NCBI RefSeq assembly: GCF_004118375.1
Contig: NZ_SDHX01000001.1
Span: 2,359,693-2,423,692 of the forward strand
Reading direction: 5' to 3'
DNA: 64,000 nucleotides
Source: Oleiharenicola lentus
GTDB taxonomy: Bacteria > Verrucomicrobiota > Verrucomicrobiia > Opitutales > Opitutaceae
In this document: positions 43,610-52,078 of the stretch, piece after piece
How positions within the stretch are numbered: position 1 is the first letter of the stretch
Layout of the letters: the number at the start of each line of letters is the position of its first letter
The notes under the pieces: model-generated
Databases searched by the model: none
Told to the model about the DNA's origin: nothing
The model's input: only the letters and a program-made list of their open reading frames with translations
Program-made: the position numbers and the translations under genes

Positions 43610-44539
43610 TCAGCGCAGTCCCCACGCAAACGGATCGGCCGGATCGAGCAACAGTGTGGCGTCGGCCGTCACGTGCGCCGTGCCGGTGATGGTCGGCACC
43701 ACCTTGTCACCCTGCCGGCGGTATTTCGCCCGGAACGTGCTGCCCACGATGCTTTCCTGCACCCATTCGGTGCCGGGCGCCAGTTTGTTGTCGGCGGCGA
43801 GGCAGGCGAGTTTGGCGCTGGTGCCCGTGCCGCAGGGCGAACGATCGTAGGCTTGGCTAGGGCAAAGCACAAAATTCCGGCTGCTGGCCCCGGCCCGGAC
43901 CGCCGGGCCAAAAAGTGCGACGTGGTCGATCTCGGGGAATCCCGTATCCCGCACCGCCTGCCGGATGCGCGCGCAGTAGGAGGTCAGCTGCGTCAGGTTG
44001 TCGGTCTCGAGGCGCTGGTCGTGCTTTTCGATCAGGCAGAACCAGTTTCCGCCCCACGCGAGATCAGCCTGCACGTCGCCGACGCCGGGCAGGTAGAGCG
44101 TGAAGTCCTTTTCCTTCCGGTAGGCCGGCACGTTGTCGAAGGTCACTTCGCCATTCGGGCCGAGAATCGCCGCGATGTAACCGGCGGGCGTGTCGAGGCG
44201 CACGAGGCCCGGCTCGACCAGTCCGGCGTGCGCCAGGGCCACCACGGTGCCGATCACGCCATGCCCGCACATGCTGAGGGGACCGGAGACGTTGAAGAAA
44301 ACCACGCCGAAGTGGCAGGTCTGGTCGTGCGGCTCCACGAGCAGCGCCCCCACGAAGACATCGGAACCGCGCGGTTCGCCGATGACCGCCTGGCAGAAGG
44401 CCCGGTGCTTCTCCTGCAACCGCCTGGCCCGCTCCGCGAGCGGACCAGAGCCGAGATCGGGGCCGCCGTCGAGGACGAGGCGCGTCGGTTCCCCGCCCGT
44501 GTGGGTGTCGAGGACCTTGATTTGGGTGAAGGCGGCCAT
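43610..44539 (-). CDS. 4-hydroxyproline 2-epimerase / proline racemase family
   Basis: This 309-residue protein is a cofactor-independent racemase. Both catalytic cysteines are present, in SMCGHGVIG and SPCGTGTSA, so epimerisation rather than dehydration is expected. The start VLDTHTGGEPTRLV and the loop EPRGSDVFVGALLVEP are those of the hydroxyproline epimerase clade. The enzyme converts trans-4-hydroxy-L-proline into the cis-D form, which the adjacent oxidase uses. It is first in the minus-strand operon. I do not assign a symbol because proline racemase wording is shared. Confidence 0.88.
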   Translation of the reverse strand: MAAFTQIKVLDTHTGGEPTRLVLDGGPDLGSGPLAERARRLQEKHRAFCQAVIGEPRGSDVFVGALLVEPHDQTCHFGVVFFNVSGPLSMCGHGVIGTVVALAHAGLVEPGLVRLDTPAGYIAAILGPNGEVTFDNVPAYRKEKDFTLYLPGVGDVQADLAWGGNWFCLIEKHDQRLETDNLTQLTSYCARIRQAVRDTGFPEIDHVALFGPAVRAGASSRNFVLCPSQAYDRSPCGTGTSAKLACLAADNKLAPGTEWVQESIVGSTFRAKYRRQGDKVVPTITGTAHVTADATLLLDPADPFAWGLR

Positions 44540-44583
44540 GCGCGAATCGAAAATGAGACCTTCGCCGGTCCCATGAAAGCAAA

Positions 44584-44611
44584 AAGCCGGCCGTCGGGAG
44601 ACGGCCGGCTT
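44584..44611 (-). terminator. rho-independent terminator of the PII-AmtB operon
   Basis: AAGCCGGCCGTC and GACGGCCGGCTT form a perfect 12-bp stem over GGGA. On the minus strand, the stem ends in a T-run. It starts 24 bases after the stop of the PII gene. Confidence 0.9.
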
Positions 44612-44634
44612 GAAGAATCCCGAATCACCCCGGG

Positions 44635-44991
<357 letters not shown>

Positions 44992-46425
44992 TTAGCCGAT
45001 GTAGCCTTCTTCGCCGTGTTCGGCGACATCCAGACCGTTGGACTCGGTTTCGGCGCTGGGGCGCAGACCGATGACGGCCTTGACGATGAAGGCGATGACC
45101 GCGGTGGCCACCACGCTCCAGACGATGGTGAGGACGACGGCCTTGAGCTGGCTGGCCAGGAGGCCCTCCTTGAGGGGGCCGACCACGGAGTTGACCTTCT
45201 CGTCGGCGAAGACGCCGGTGAGGATGGCACCCATCGTGCCGCCCACGCCGTGAACGCCGAAGGTGTCGAGGGCGTCATCATAGCCGAGCCACTTCTTGAG
45301 GTAGGCCACGGCGAAGAACGGAACCGCACCGGCGAGCACGCCCATGATGACTGCGGAGGTCGCAGTGACGAAACCGGCGGCAGGAGTGATGACAACCAGG
45401 CCGGCCACGATGCCGGAGCAGAAGCCGAGGACGGAGGGCTTGCCGCGGAGCACCCACTCGATGCAACCCCACACGAAGCCGGCGATGGCCGCGGCGAGGG
45501 TCGTGGTGGTGAAGGCGTTGGAGGCGATGGCGTCGGCGCCGAGCGCGGAGCCGGCGTTGAAGCCATACCAGCCCACCCAGAGCATGCCGGTGCCGACCAT
45601 ACAGAGCACCATGGAGTGCGGGGGCATCGGCTCCTTGCCGAAGCCGTGGCGCTTGCCGAGGATGATGCAGAGCACCAGGGCGGACCAGCCCGAGGTCATG
45701 TGGACCACGGTGCCGCCGGCAAAGTCGATGGCCTTGATGCCGGCCTCGGGATTAAGCGGACCGCACATGAAACCGGTCGTGGACCAGACCATGTGGGCAA
45801 AGGGGAAATAGACCACGAACATCCACACGCCCACGAAGAGCATCACGGCCGAGAACTTCATTCGCTCGGCGATGGCGCCGACGATCAGCGCGGGGGTGAT
45901 GATGGCGAAGGTCAGCTGGAACATCGCCCACATCGAGTCGGAGATCCAGTAGTAGCCCGCGCCGACGGCGCCGGGGTTCACACCCTCGAAGAACTTGTAG
46001 GCCAGGTCACCAATGAAGGCGTTGCCCGCTCCGAACGAGAGACTGTAGCCGACGGCCCACCAGAGGATCGTCACCAGGCCGGCGATGCCAAGGCACTGGG
46101 CGAGCACGGAGAGCACGTTCTTCTTGCGGACGAGGCCGCCGTAGAAGAGCGCCAGACCGGGCAGCGTCATGAACAGCACCAGCGCGGTGCTCGTCATCTG
46201 CCAGGCGTTGTGACCGGGACCGGGACCGGCAATCTTCGAGGCCACGTCCGGCGTGCGCGCCGTGTTGTTAACGTAGGCCTCCAGATCGGCGAGGCGCTGC
46301 TCGACGGTCGGCTCAGCTGGAGCCGCCGCCTCTTCAGCGCGGAGGGAAAAGCCCCAGGCCGAGACGAGCATCGCGCCGGCCAGGGCAAGGAAGCGTGGGA
46401 GTTTGAGGGTGTGTAGTGGATTCAT
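44992..46425 (-). CDS. amtB: ammonium transporter
   Basis: This 477-residue protein of the Amt/Rh family forms a trimeric ammonium channel. A signal peptide (MNPLHTLKLPRFLALAGAML) and a periplasmic helical segment (residues about 30-75) precede the eleven-helix core, which contains the twin pore histidines in GGTVVHMTSGWSAL and FGVHGVGGTMGAIL. The first core helix reads TALVLFMTLPGLALFYGG. It lies between two PII genes. The ATG at 46425 gives a good signal peptide; the longer frame upstream does not. A sigma-54-like element lies directly before it. Confidence 0.95.
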   Translation of the reverse strand: MNPLHTLKLPRFLALAGAMLVSAWGFSLRAEEAAAPAEPTVEQRLADLEAYVNNTARTPDVASKIAGPGPGHNAWQMTSTALVLFMTLPGLALFYGGLVRKKNVLSVLAQCLGIAGLVTILWWAVGYSLSFGAGNAFIGDLAYKFFEGVNPGAVGAGYYWISDSMWAMFQLTFAIITPALIVGAIAERMKFSAVMLFVGVWMFVVYFPFAHMVWSTTGFMCGPLNPEAGIKAIDFAGGTVVHMTSGWSALVLCIILGKRHGFGKEPMPPHSMVLCMVGTGMLWVGWYGFNAGSALGADAIASNAFTTTTLAAAIAGFVWGCIEWVLRGKPSVLGFCSGIVAGLVVITPAAGFVTATSAVIMGVLAGAVPFFAVAYLKKWLGYDDALDTFGVHGVGGTMGAILTGVFADEKVNSVVGPLKEGLLASQLKAVVLTIVWSVVATAVIAFIVKAVIGLRPSAETESNGLDVAEHGEEGYIG

Positions 46426-46439
46426 GGACGAATCGCATG

Positions 46440-46455
46440 TGCAGCTCCCATGCCA
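46440..46455 (-). promoter_or_regulatory. sigma-54-like promoter element before amtB
   Basis: On the minus strand, TGGCATGGGAGCTGCA shows the GG-N10-GC spacing of -24/-12 promoters and differs at two positions from TGGCACG-N4-TTGCA. Transcription would start only about four bases before the ATG at 46425, which is unusual. Confidence 0.4.
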
Positions 46456-46544
46456 TGAATTCGCGTATTTATGTCCTACAAACGCATGAAGGCTGGTCAT
46501 GCGACCCGCCTTCAGGAGAAAAATGCTGAATACTAAATGCTTAC

Positions 46545-46940
<396 letters not shown>

Positions 46941-46988
46941 TTAGGCGGTCGCGGCGCATCCCGGACAAGAAATGAGCAGGCGAGCTGT

Positions 46989-48767
46989 TCAAGCCTGCGG
47001 GATGACGGTCTGGATGTGGAGCTCCTTGAGCTGCTTCGCGGTGACCGGCGTCGGGCTCTGGGCCATGAGGTCCTGCGCCTTCTGCGTCTTGGGGAACGCG
47101 ATGACGTCACGGATGCTCGTGGTGCCGCAGAGCAGCGCACACATGCGGTCGAGGCCGAAGGCGATGCCGCCGTGCGGGGGCGCGCCATACTTGAAGGCCT
47201 TGAGCATGTAGCCAAAGCGGCTCTCGACCGTCTCGGCGGGGATTTTCAACACGTCCTTGAACACCTTCTCCTGCACCGCGGGCTGGTGGATGCGGATCGA
47301 GCCACCGCCGAGTTCCATGCCGTTCAAAACGCAGTCGTAATGCTGGCCGCGCACCGCCTTGGGGTCGGTGTCGAGCAATGCGGTGTCTTCCGTCACCGGG
47401 GCGGTGAACGGGTGGTGTGTGGCCGCGTAGCTGCCCTTCTCCTCGTCGTAGGACATGAGCGGGAAATCGACGACCCACAGAAAATTCCACTGGTCGGCGG
47501 GGATGCTGAGCTTGCCGCGCTTCACGAGCAGTTGCGCCGCTTCGAGGCGGATGCGGCCCAGGATCGCGCAGGCGCGCTCCCACGGAGCGGCCGCGAAAAA
47601 CACGATGTCGCCGTCCTCGATGTTCAGCTTCTTGGTCAGCTCGGCCTTCTCGGCTTCGGAGAAGAACTTCACGATGGGCGACTTCCAGCCGCCGGCCTCG
47701 GCCTTGATGTAGGCGAGGCCTTTCGCGCCGAGGGTCTTGGCGATGTCCTCGAGCGCGCCGATCTCGCCCTGCGTGACATCGGCGAGGCCCTTCGCATTGA
47801 AGGCCTTGACCGAACCGTGCGCGGCAACGGTAGACTGGAAGACCTTGAAGCCGGAGGTCTTGAACGTCTCGGAAAAGTCCGCGATCTCCATCGCGAAGCG
47901 CGTGTCGGGCTTGTCCACGCCGTAGCGGTTCATCGCGTCCTTGTAGGCCATGCGCGGGAACGGCGTGGGCAGGTCGTGGTTGAGCACGTCCTTCCAGACC
48001 TTCTTCAGCATGCCCTCGAAGAGAGTGTAGATGCCCTCGCGGTCAATGAACGACACCTCGACGTCGATCTGCGTGAACTCCATCTGGCGGTCGGCGCGCA
48101 AGTCCTCGTCGCGGAAGCACCGGGCGATCTGGAAATATTTCTCCACGCCGGCGACCATGAGGATCTGCTTGAACTGCTGGGGCGACTGCGAGAGCGCGTA
48201 GAACTCGCCCGGATGGATGCGCGACGGCACGAGATACTCGCGGGCGCCTTCGGGCGTACTCTTAAAGAGCGCGGGCGTCTCAACCTCGTAGAAGCCCTGG
48301 GAGTCGAAATAGTCGCGCACGGACTTCGTGGCGCGATGGCGCACGGCGAGGTTCTTGCGCATCTTCGGACGGCGCAGGTCGAGGTAACGGTAGGTAAGGC
48401 GAAGGTCCTCGTTGACCTTGTCACCACCGGCGTCGGTCAGCGGGAACGGAGGTGTCTCGGAAAGGTTGTGGATGATCAGCTCGGTGGCATCGATCTCGAG
48501 CTCACCGGTCGGGAGGTTCTTGTTCACCATCGCCTCGGGGCGGTTCTCTACCTTGCCGGTGATGCCGATGACGGACTCGTCCTTGAGCTGCGCGGCTTGG
48601 GCGCGCAGCGCGGAGTCGAACTTCACCTGGGTCACGCCCTCGCGGTCGCGAAGGTCGACGAAGATAATGCCGCCGTGATCGCGGACGGAATCAACCCAGC
48701 CGGCAAGCGACACGGTCGCGCCGAGGTTGGACTTGGTGAGCTGGCCACAATGATGGGTGCGAAGCAT
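46989..48767 (-). CDS. aspS: aspartyl-tRNA synthetase
   Basis: This class II synthetase has 592 residues, the usual bacterial size, with the anticodon-binding OB domain first (LAGWVDSVRDHGGIIFVDLR), the catalytic domain with motif 2 in FQIARCFRDEDLRADRQMEF and motif 3 in GIAFGLDRMCALL, and the inserted GAD domain in between. His31 in RDHGG is the residue seen in non-discriminating enzymes, which charge both tRNA-Asp and tRNA-Asn, but the second marker site near residue 83 is not clear. The ATG at 48767 is chosen over the one at 48812. It is divergent from the MFS gene. Confidence 0.96.
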   Translation of the reverse strand: MLRTHHCGQLTKSNLGATVSLAGWVDSVRDHGGIIFVDLRDREGVTQVKFDSALRAQAAQLKDESVIGITGKVENRPEAMVNKNLPTGELEIDATELIIHNLSETPPFPLTDAGGDKVNEDLRLTYRYLDLRRPKMRKNLAVRHRATKSVRDYFDSQGFYEVETPALFKSTPEGAREYLVPSRIHPGEFYALSQSPQQFKQILMVAGVEKYFQIARCFRDEDLRADRQMEFTQIDVEVSFIDREGIYTLFEGMLKKVWKDVLNHDLPTPFPRMAYKDAMNRYGVDKPDTRFAMEIADFSETFKTSGFKVFQSTVAAHGSVKAFNAKGLADVTQGEIGALEDIAKTLGAKGLAYIKAEAGGWKSPIVKFFSEAEKAELTKKLNIEDGDIVFFAAAPWERACAILGRIRLEAAQLLVKRGKLSIPADQWNFLWVVDFPLMSYDEEKGSYAATHHPFTAPVTEDTALLDTDPKAVRGQHYDCVLNGMELGGGSIRIHQPAVQEKVFKDVLKIPAETVESRFGYMLKAFKYGAPPHGGIAFGLDRMCALLCGTTSIRDVIAFPKTQKAQDLMAQSPTPVTAKQLKELHIQTVIPQA

Positions 48768-48953
48768 AGGGACGGAACGACGAACAAAACGACCCGCACC
48801 GTCGGGGAGCAATCAGAATTTCCTGCTGTATGACAGGGCAAAACCATCGTTGCGCCCGGTCCCTTGGACGGTGAGCTTGCTCACGCCACGAGCGACTTAC
48901 GGCGTTTGTGGCGCCAGCAAGCTGGCCGGCCACCCCAACAGCCCCTCCACCCC

Positions 48954-50177
48954 ATGAAATCCGCGATCAATGCCAAGCTGTCCGTTCTGATGTTCCTCCA
49001 GTTCTTCATCTGGGGGGCATGGTATACCTCGATCGCGGTTTATATGACCGCACAGGGCATGGGCAGCCTCACTCACTGGCCGTTCACGGTGAATCCCGTC
49101 GCGGCCATCGTCGCACCGTTCTTCCTCGGGCTCGTGGCCGACCGATTCTTCGCCACCGAAAAGGTGCTCGCGGTGCTCCATCTGCTGGGTAGCGCCGTAC
49201 TGCTGGCTGTGCCTTCACTAGCCGCCCAGCCGACGGCCTTCATTCTCGGGCTGCTGGTCTACAACCTCTGCTACATGCCAACCCTTGGCTTGGCCAACTC
49301 GCTCGCCTTCCATCACCTCGACGACCAGGAAAAACAATTCCCGCGCATCCGGGTATTCGGCACGCTGGGCTGGATCGTGGCGGGCCTGGCTGTGTCCTTC
49401 GTGCTCGACAAACTCGTCGGCACCACTGCCGAGGGAACATCCGCGCCGCTCCTGACCGCGGGCGTCGCCTCTCTCCTGCTCGGCTTCTTCTGCTTCACCC
49501 TGCCCCACACGCCGCCCTCGGCCAAGGGCAGGCAGGTTTCCTTCGGCTCGATCCTTGGCCTCGATGCGTTTCGCCAGCTCGGCAGCGGGCCGTTTTATGT
49601 ATTTCTGCTCAGCTCCTTCCTCATCTGCATCCCGCTCGCGGCCTACTACAACTTCACGCAACTCTTCCTCGGCGCGGTCGGCCTGACCAGCGTGGCCGCC
49701 ACGCAAACGCTCGGACAGGTTTCAGAGGTCGGCTTCATGCTGCTGATGCCGGTCTTCTTTGCCCGGCTCGGCGTGAAGTGGATGCTGGTGGTCGGCATGG
49801 GCGCCTGGGTGCTGCGCTACGCGCTCTTTGCCCTTGGCGCCCCGGACCAGGTGCAATGGATGGTGTTCGCCGGCATCGCGCTGCACGGCATCTGCTACGA
49901 CTTCTTCTTCGTCACCGGTCAGATCTACGTGGACAAGAAATCCTCACCGGCCGTGCGGGGACAGGCGCAGGGCATGCTGGTGTTGGTGACCTACGGCGCA
50001 GGCATGCTGATCGGTGCGCAGATCGCCGGCCGGGTTTACAACGGATTCCTCGGCTCCGCCACCGCGCTCACCCTCGCCCAATGGCAGTCGTTCTGGTGGA
50101 TTCCCGCCGCCTTTGCCCTCGGCGTGTTGGGCCTCTTCGCCGCGCTGTTCCGGGACAAGTCGGTGGATGGAAAGTAA
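48954..50177 (+). CDS. MFS nucleoside:H+ symporter-like transporter
   Basis: This 407-residue protein has twelve membrane helices. The first, LSVLMFLQFFIWGAWYTSIA, and the stretches YMPTLGLANSLAFHHLDDQE and IRVFGTLGWIVAGLAVSF match the NupG/XapB nucleoside symporter family. The ATG at 48954 follows CCACCCC and is preferred over the in-frame ATG at 48864. Its stop codon is supplied by the first unit of the heptad array that follows (AAG-TAA-C). In this phylum, such proteins often accompany sugar isomerase genes, so the substrate may be a sugar or nucleoside; the convergent TIM-barrel gene fits either. Confidence 0.85.
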   Translation: MKSAINAKLSVLMFLQFFIWGAWYTSIAVYMTAQGMGSLTHWPFTVNPVAAIVAPFFLGLVADRFFATEKVLAVLHLLGSAVLLAVPSLAAQPTAFILGLLVYNLCYMPTLGLANSLAFHHLDDQEKQFPRIRVFGTLGWIVAGLAVSFVLDKLVGTTAEGTSAPLLTAGVASLLLGFFCFTLPHTPPSAKGRQVSFGSILGLDAFRQLGSGPFYVFLLSSFLICIPLAAYYNFTQLFLGAVGLTSVAATQTLGQVSEVGFMLLMPVFFARLGVKWMLVVGMGAWVLRYALFALGAPDQVQWMVFAGIALHGICYDFFFVTGQIYVDKKSSPAVRGQAQGMLVLVTYGAGMLIGAQIAGRVYNGFLGSATALTLAQWQSFWWIPAAFALGVLGLFAALFRDKSVDGK

Positions 50178-50246
50178 CAGGTTTCAGGTAACAAGTATCA
50201 AGGTTTACGGCTCCGCTACTTGATACTTGGTCCTTGTTACTTGTGT
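50172..50246. repeat. inverted pair of heptanucleotide arrays filling a convergent gene gap
   Basis: The left arm reads AAGTAAC, AGGTTTC, AGGTAAC, AAGTATC, AAGGTTT (50172-50206). The right arm reads CTTGATA, CTTGGTC, CTTGTTA, CTTGTGT (50219-50246). The array starts within the stop of the MFS gene and ends one base before the stop of the convergent gene. Confidence 0.85.
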
Positions 50247-50247
50247 C

Positions 50248-51165
50248 TCAAGGAATCCAAGTCCGCAGAAACTTTCTGGCGTCAGTGAGTGACCGCTTCC
50301 GGTCCTCCAGACTCCCTTCGTAATCCTTGTCTTCGACTTCGACGACGACCGGCCCCGTCCAGCCGATCTCGCGCAAGGCTTTGAAATACGCGTCCCAGTC
50401 GATGTCACCCCGACCGGGGAGCTTTGGCGTGTGAAATGTCAGAGGGTTGGCGAGGATACCATTCTCGTCCAATCGATCCCGATGAACGTGCGCATCCTTC
50501 AGGTGCAGGTGGTGCAGGCGTGACGTGAACTCGCGCAACGGTTTCAGGTGGTCCATCTGCATCCAGAGCAGGTGCGAGGGATCGTAGTTCAGGCCGAAGT
50601 TCGCATCGGGTATGATTTCATACAGCTTCCGCCACAGCGCCGGCGAATACGCCAGATTCTGCCCCTTCGGCCACTCGTCGTAGGTGAAATACATCGGGCA
50701 ATTTTCGATGCCGATGTTCACGCCGTGTTCCGCGGCAAGCTTCACTAACGGCGGCCAGACCTCCGCAAAGAGCTTCAGGTTCTCGACCTCATTGAGCTGC
50801 TGATTGCGACCGACGAATGTGTTCACGTTGCGCAGACCGAGCTTATGCGCGGCGACGATCACCTTCTTGAGGTGCTCGCGAAAGAAAGCCGCGCGCTCGG
50901 CGTCGGCCTCCATCGGGTTGGGATAGTAACCGAGCCCGGAGAGAAACACGCCCTGTTCTTTCAAAAACGCCTTCACCTCCGCCGCGCGGGCATCCGTCAG
51001 GGTGGCAACATCGAGATGCGTGACTCCCGCATAGCGCCGCTCCGCCTTGCCCACCGGCCAGCAGCAGAGCTCGACGCACTGGTAATCGGCCTGCTTCGCG
51101 AACCGGATGACATCCTCAAAGCCGAGGTCAGGCAGGATCGCGGAAACGAAACCGACGGGAGTCAT
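50248..51165 (-). CDS. sugar phosphate isomerase/epimerase, TIM barrel
   Basis: This 305-residue protein has the xylose isomerase-like TIM-barrel fold. Metal-binding candidates are E (GIENCPMYF), D (LNYDPSHLLW), H (HLKDAHVHRDRL) and a late E (VVVEVEDKDYEG), the order seen in this superfamily. The start MTPVGFVSAILPDLGFEDVI and the CVELCCWPVGKAERRY stretch match a subgroup near sugar and inositol catabolism. The substrate is unknown. It is followed 13 bases upstream on the genomic map by the zeta-type gene in the same direction, whose stop lies just before this start. Confidence 0.88.
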   Translation of the reverse strand: MTPVGFVSAILPDLGFEDVIRFAKQADYQCVELCCWPVGKAERRYAGVTHLDVATLTDARAAEVKAFLKEQGVFLSGLGYYPNPMEADAERAAFFREHLKKVIVAAHKLGLRNVNTFVGRNQQLNEVENLKLFAEVWPPLVKLAAEHGVNIGIENCPMYFTYDEWPKGQNLAYSPALWRKLYEIIPDANFGLNYDPSHLLWMQMDHLKPLREFTSRLHHLHLKDAHVHRDRLDENGILANPLTFHTPKLPGRGDIDWDAYFKALREIGWTGPVVVEVEDKDYEGSLEDRKRSLTDARKFLRTWIP

Positions 51166-51178
51166 GCGCAGCGCGGGC

Positions 51179-52033
51179 TCAGATCTTCACGTGCGCGAGC
51201 AGCGCCCGCTCCTCTTCCGGAGGCAGCGGCTCGCCGTTGGTCTCGAGAATGCGCCGCGCCAGCGGTTCGAGCTGCTCGGCCGGCACCTCCACGACCCCGA
51301 TGCCGTCGCGCCACTGGATGACGGGCAGACCCCAGGCGAGGTTTTCGAGAATGACATCGGCGTAAGCCTTGCGCATGGCCCGCATGGAGGCGCGGGTTTC
51401 CCAATCGTAGTCGGCTGTCTGCGGTTCCTCCACCCGGTCGGTCGGCTTATCCGTCATGATCGGGATGTTAGCTGCCGCCTCGATCATCACAAGTCGGGAA
51501 ATATCCGAGACCCTCAGCTTACCGTCCTTTTCAGAAACGATCAGGTGGGGATTTTGACCGGTGTTGTCGTAAATCCGCCAGTCATTCACTAGCGGCCGGT
51601 AATGCTCCAGCAGGAGCCGCACCCCCTTGCCAAACCGCCTTTGCTGCACCTCGTCCGGAATGTCGTGTCCGCCTTTCCGAACGCGCTGCTTCACCCGGTT
51701 GCGCGTGATGTCCAGATTCGGAATCCACAGGTAATCCAAGCGTATGCGATAACCCGCCTCCTTCATCTCCCGCAACAGGTGGGTGTAACCGTAGCCCGTG
51801 AGCGTGGTCTCGAACGAGAAACTCTGACGCGATTCAAAAAGCTCCCGCAGCCTGTTCAGCATGATCCGGCGGGCTTGAAACGAGACCGCATCAGGAGCGA
51901 AAGGCGACAGCCCGGCCGCGATCAAATCCGCGTTCACGAACTCCCGGCAGCGCATTTCCTCGGGCAGGAAGCGCTTCACATAGGTGGATTTTCCCGCCCC
52001 GTTCGGCCCGGCGATGATGAAGAGGTCCGGCAT
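51179..52033 (-). CDS. zeta toxin-type kinase with C-terminal partner-like tail
   Basis: This 284-residue P-loop kinase has Walker A GPNGAGKST (residues 9-17) and the zeta-family region with DYLWIPNLDITRNRV, RVRKGGHDIPDEVQQRRF and YRPLVNDWRIYDN (about 100-156). Zeta proteins phosphorylate UDP-N-acetylglucosamine or related substrates. The C-terminal 70 residues (211-284) contain MRAMRKAYADVILENLAWG and VIQWRDGIGVVEVPAE, resembling the small separate proteins often encoded beside such kinases. No separate antitoxin is visible. One 60-base line in the middle has only 29 G+C, so this gene is AT-richer than its neighbours. Confidence 0.8.
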   Translation of the reverse strand: MPDLFIIAGPNGAGKSTYVKRFLPEEMRCREFVNADLIAAGLSPFAPDAVSFQARRIMLNRLRELFESRQSFSFETTLTGYGYTHLLREMKEAGYRIRLDYLWIPNLDITRNRVKQRVRKGGHDIPDEVQQRRFGKGVRLLLEHYRPLVNDWRIYDNTGQNPHLIVSEKDGKLRVSDISRLVMIEAAANIPIMTDKPTDRVEEPQTADYDWETRASMRAMRKAYADVILENLAWGLPVIQWRDGIGVVEVPAEQLEPLARRILETNGEPLPPEEERALLAHVKI

Positions 52034-52078
52034 CGCGTGAATCTGACGCGATGCCGGTGAAAACGTCAACCGACCCGC

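Noticed and set aside
46426-46500. Longer N-terminus for AmtB from 46500
   Set aside because: The extension is not hydrophobic and would destroy the signal peptide that begins at 46425.
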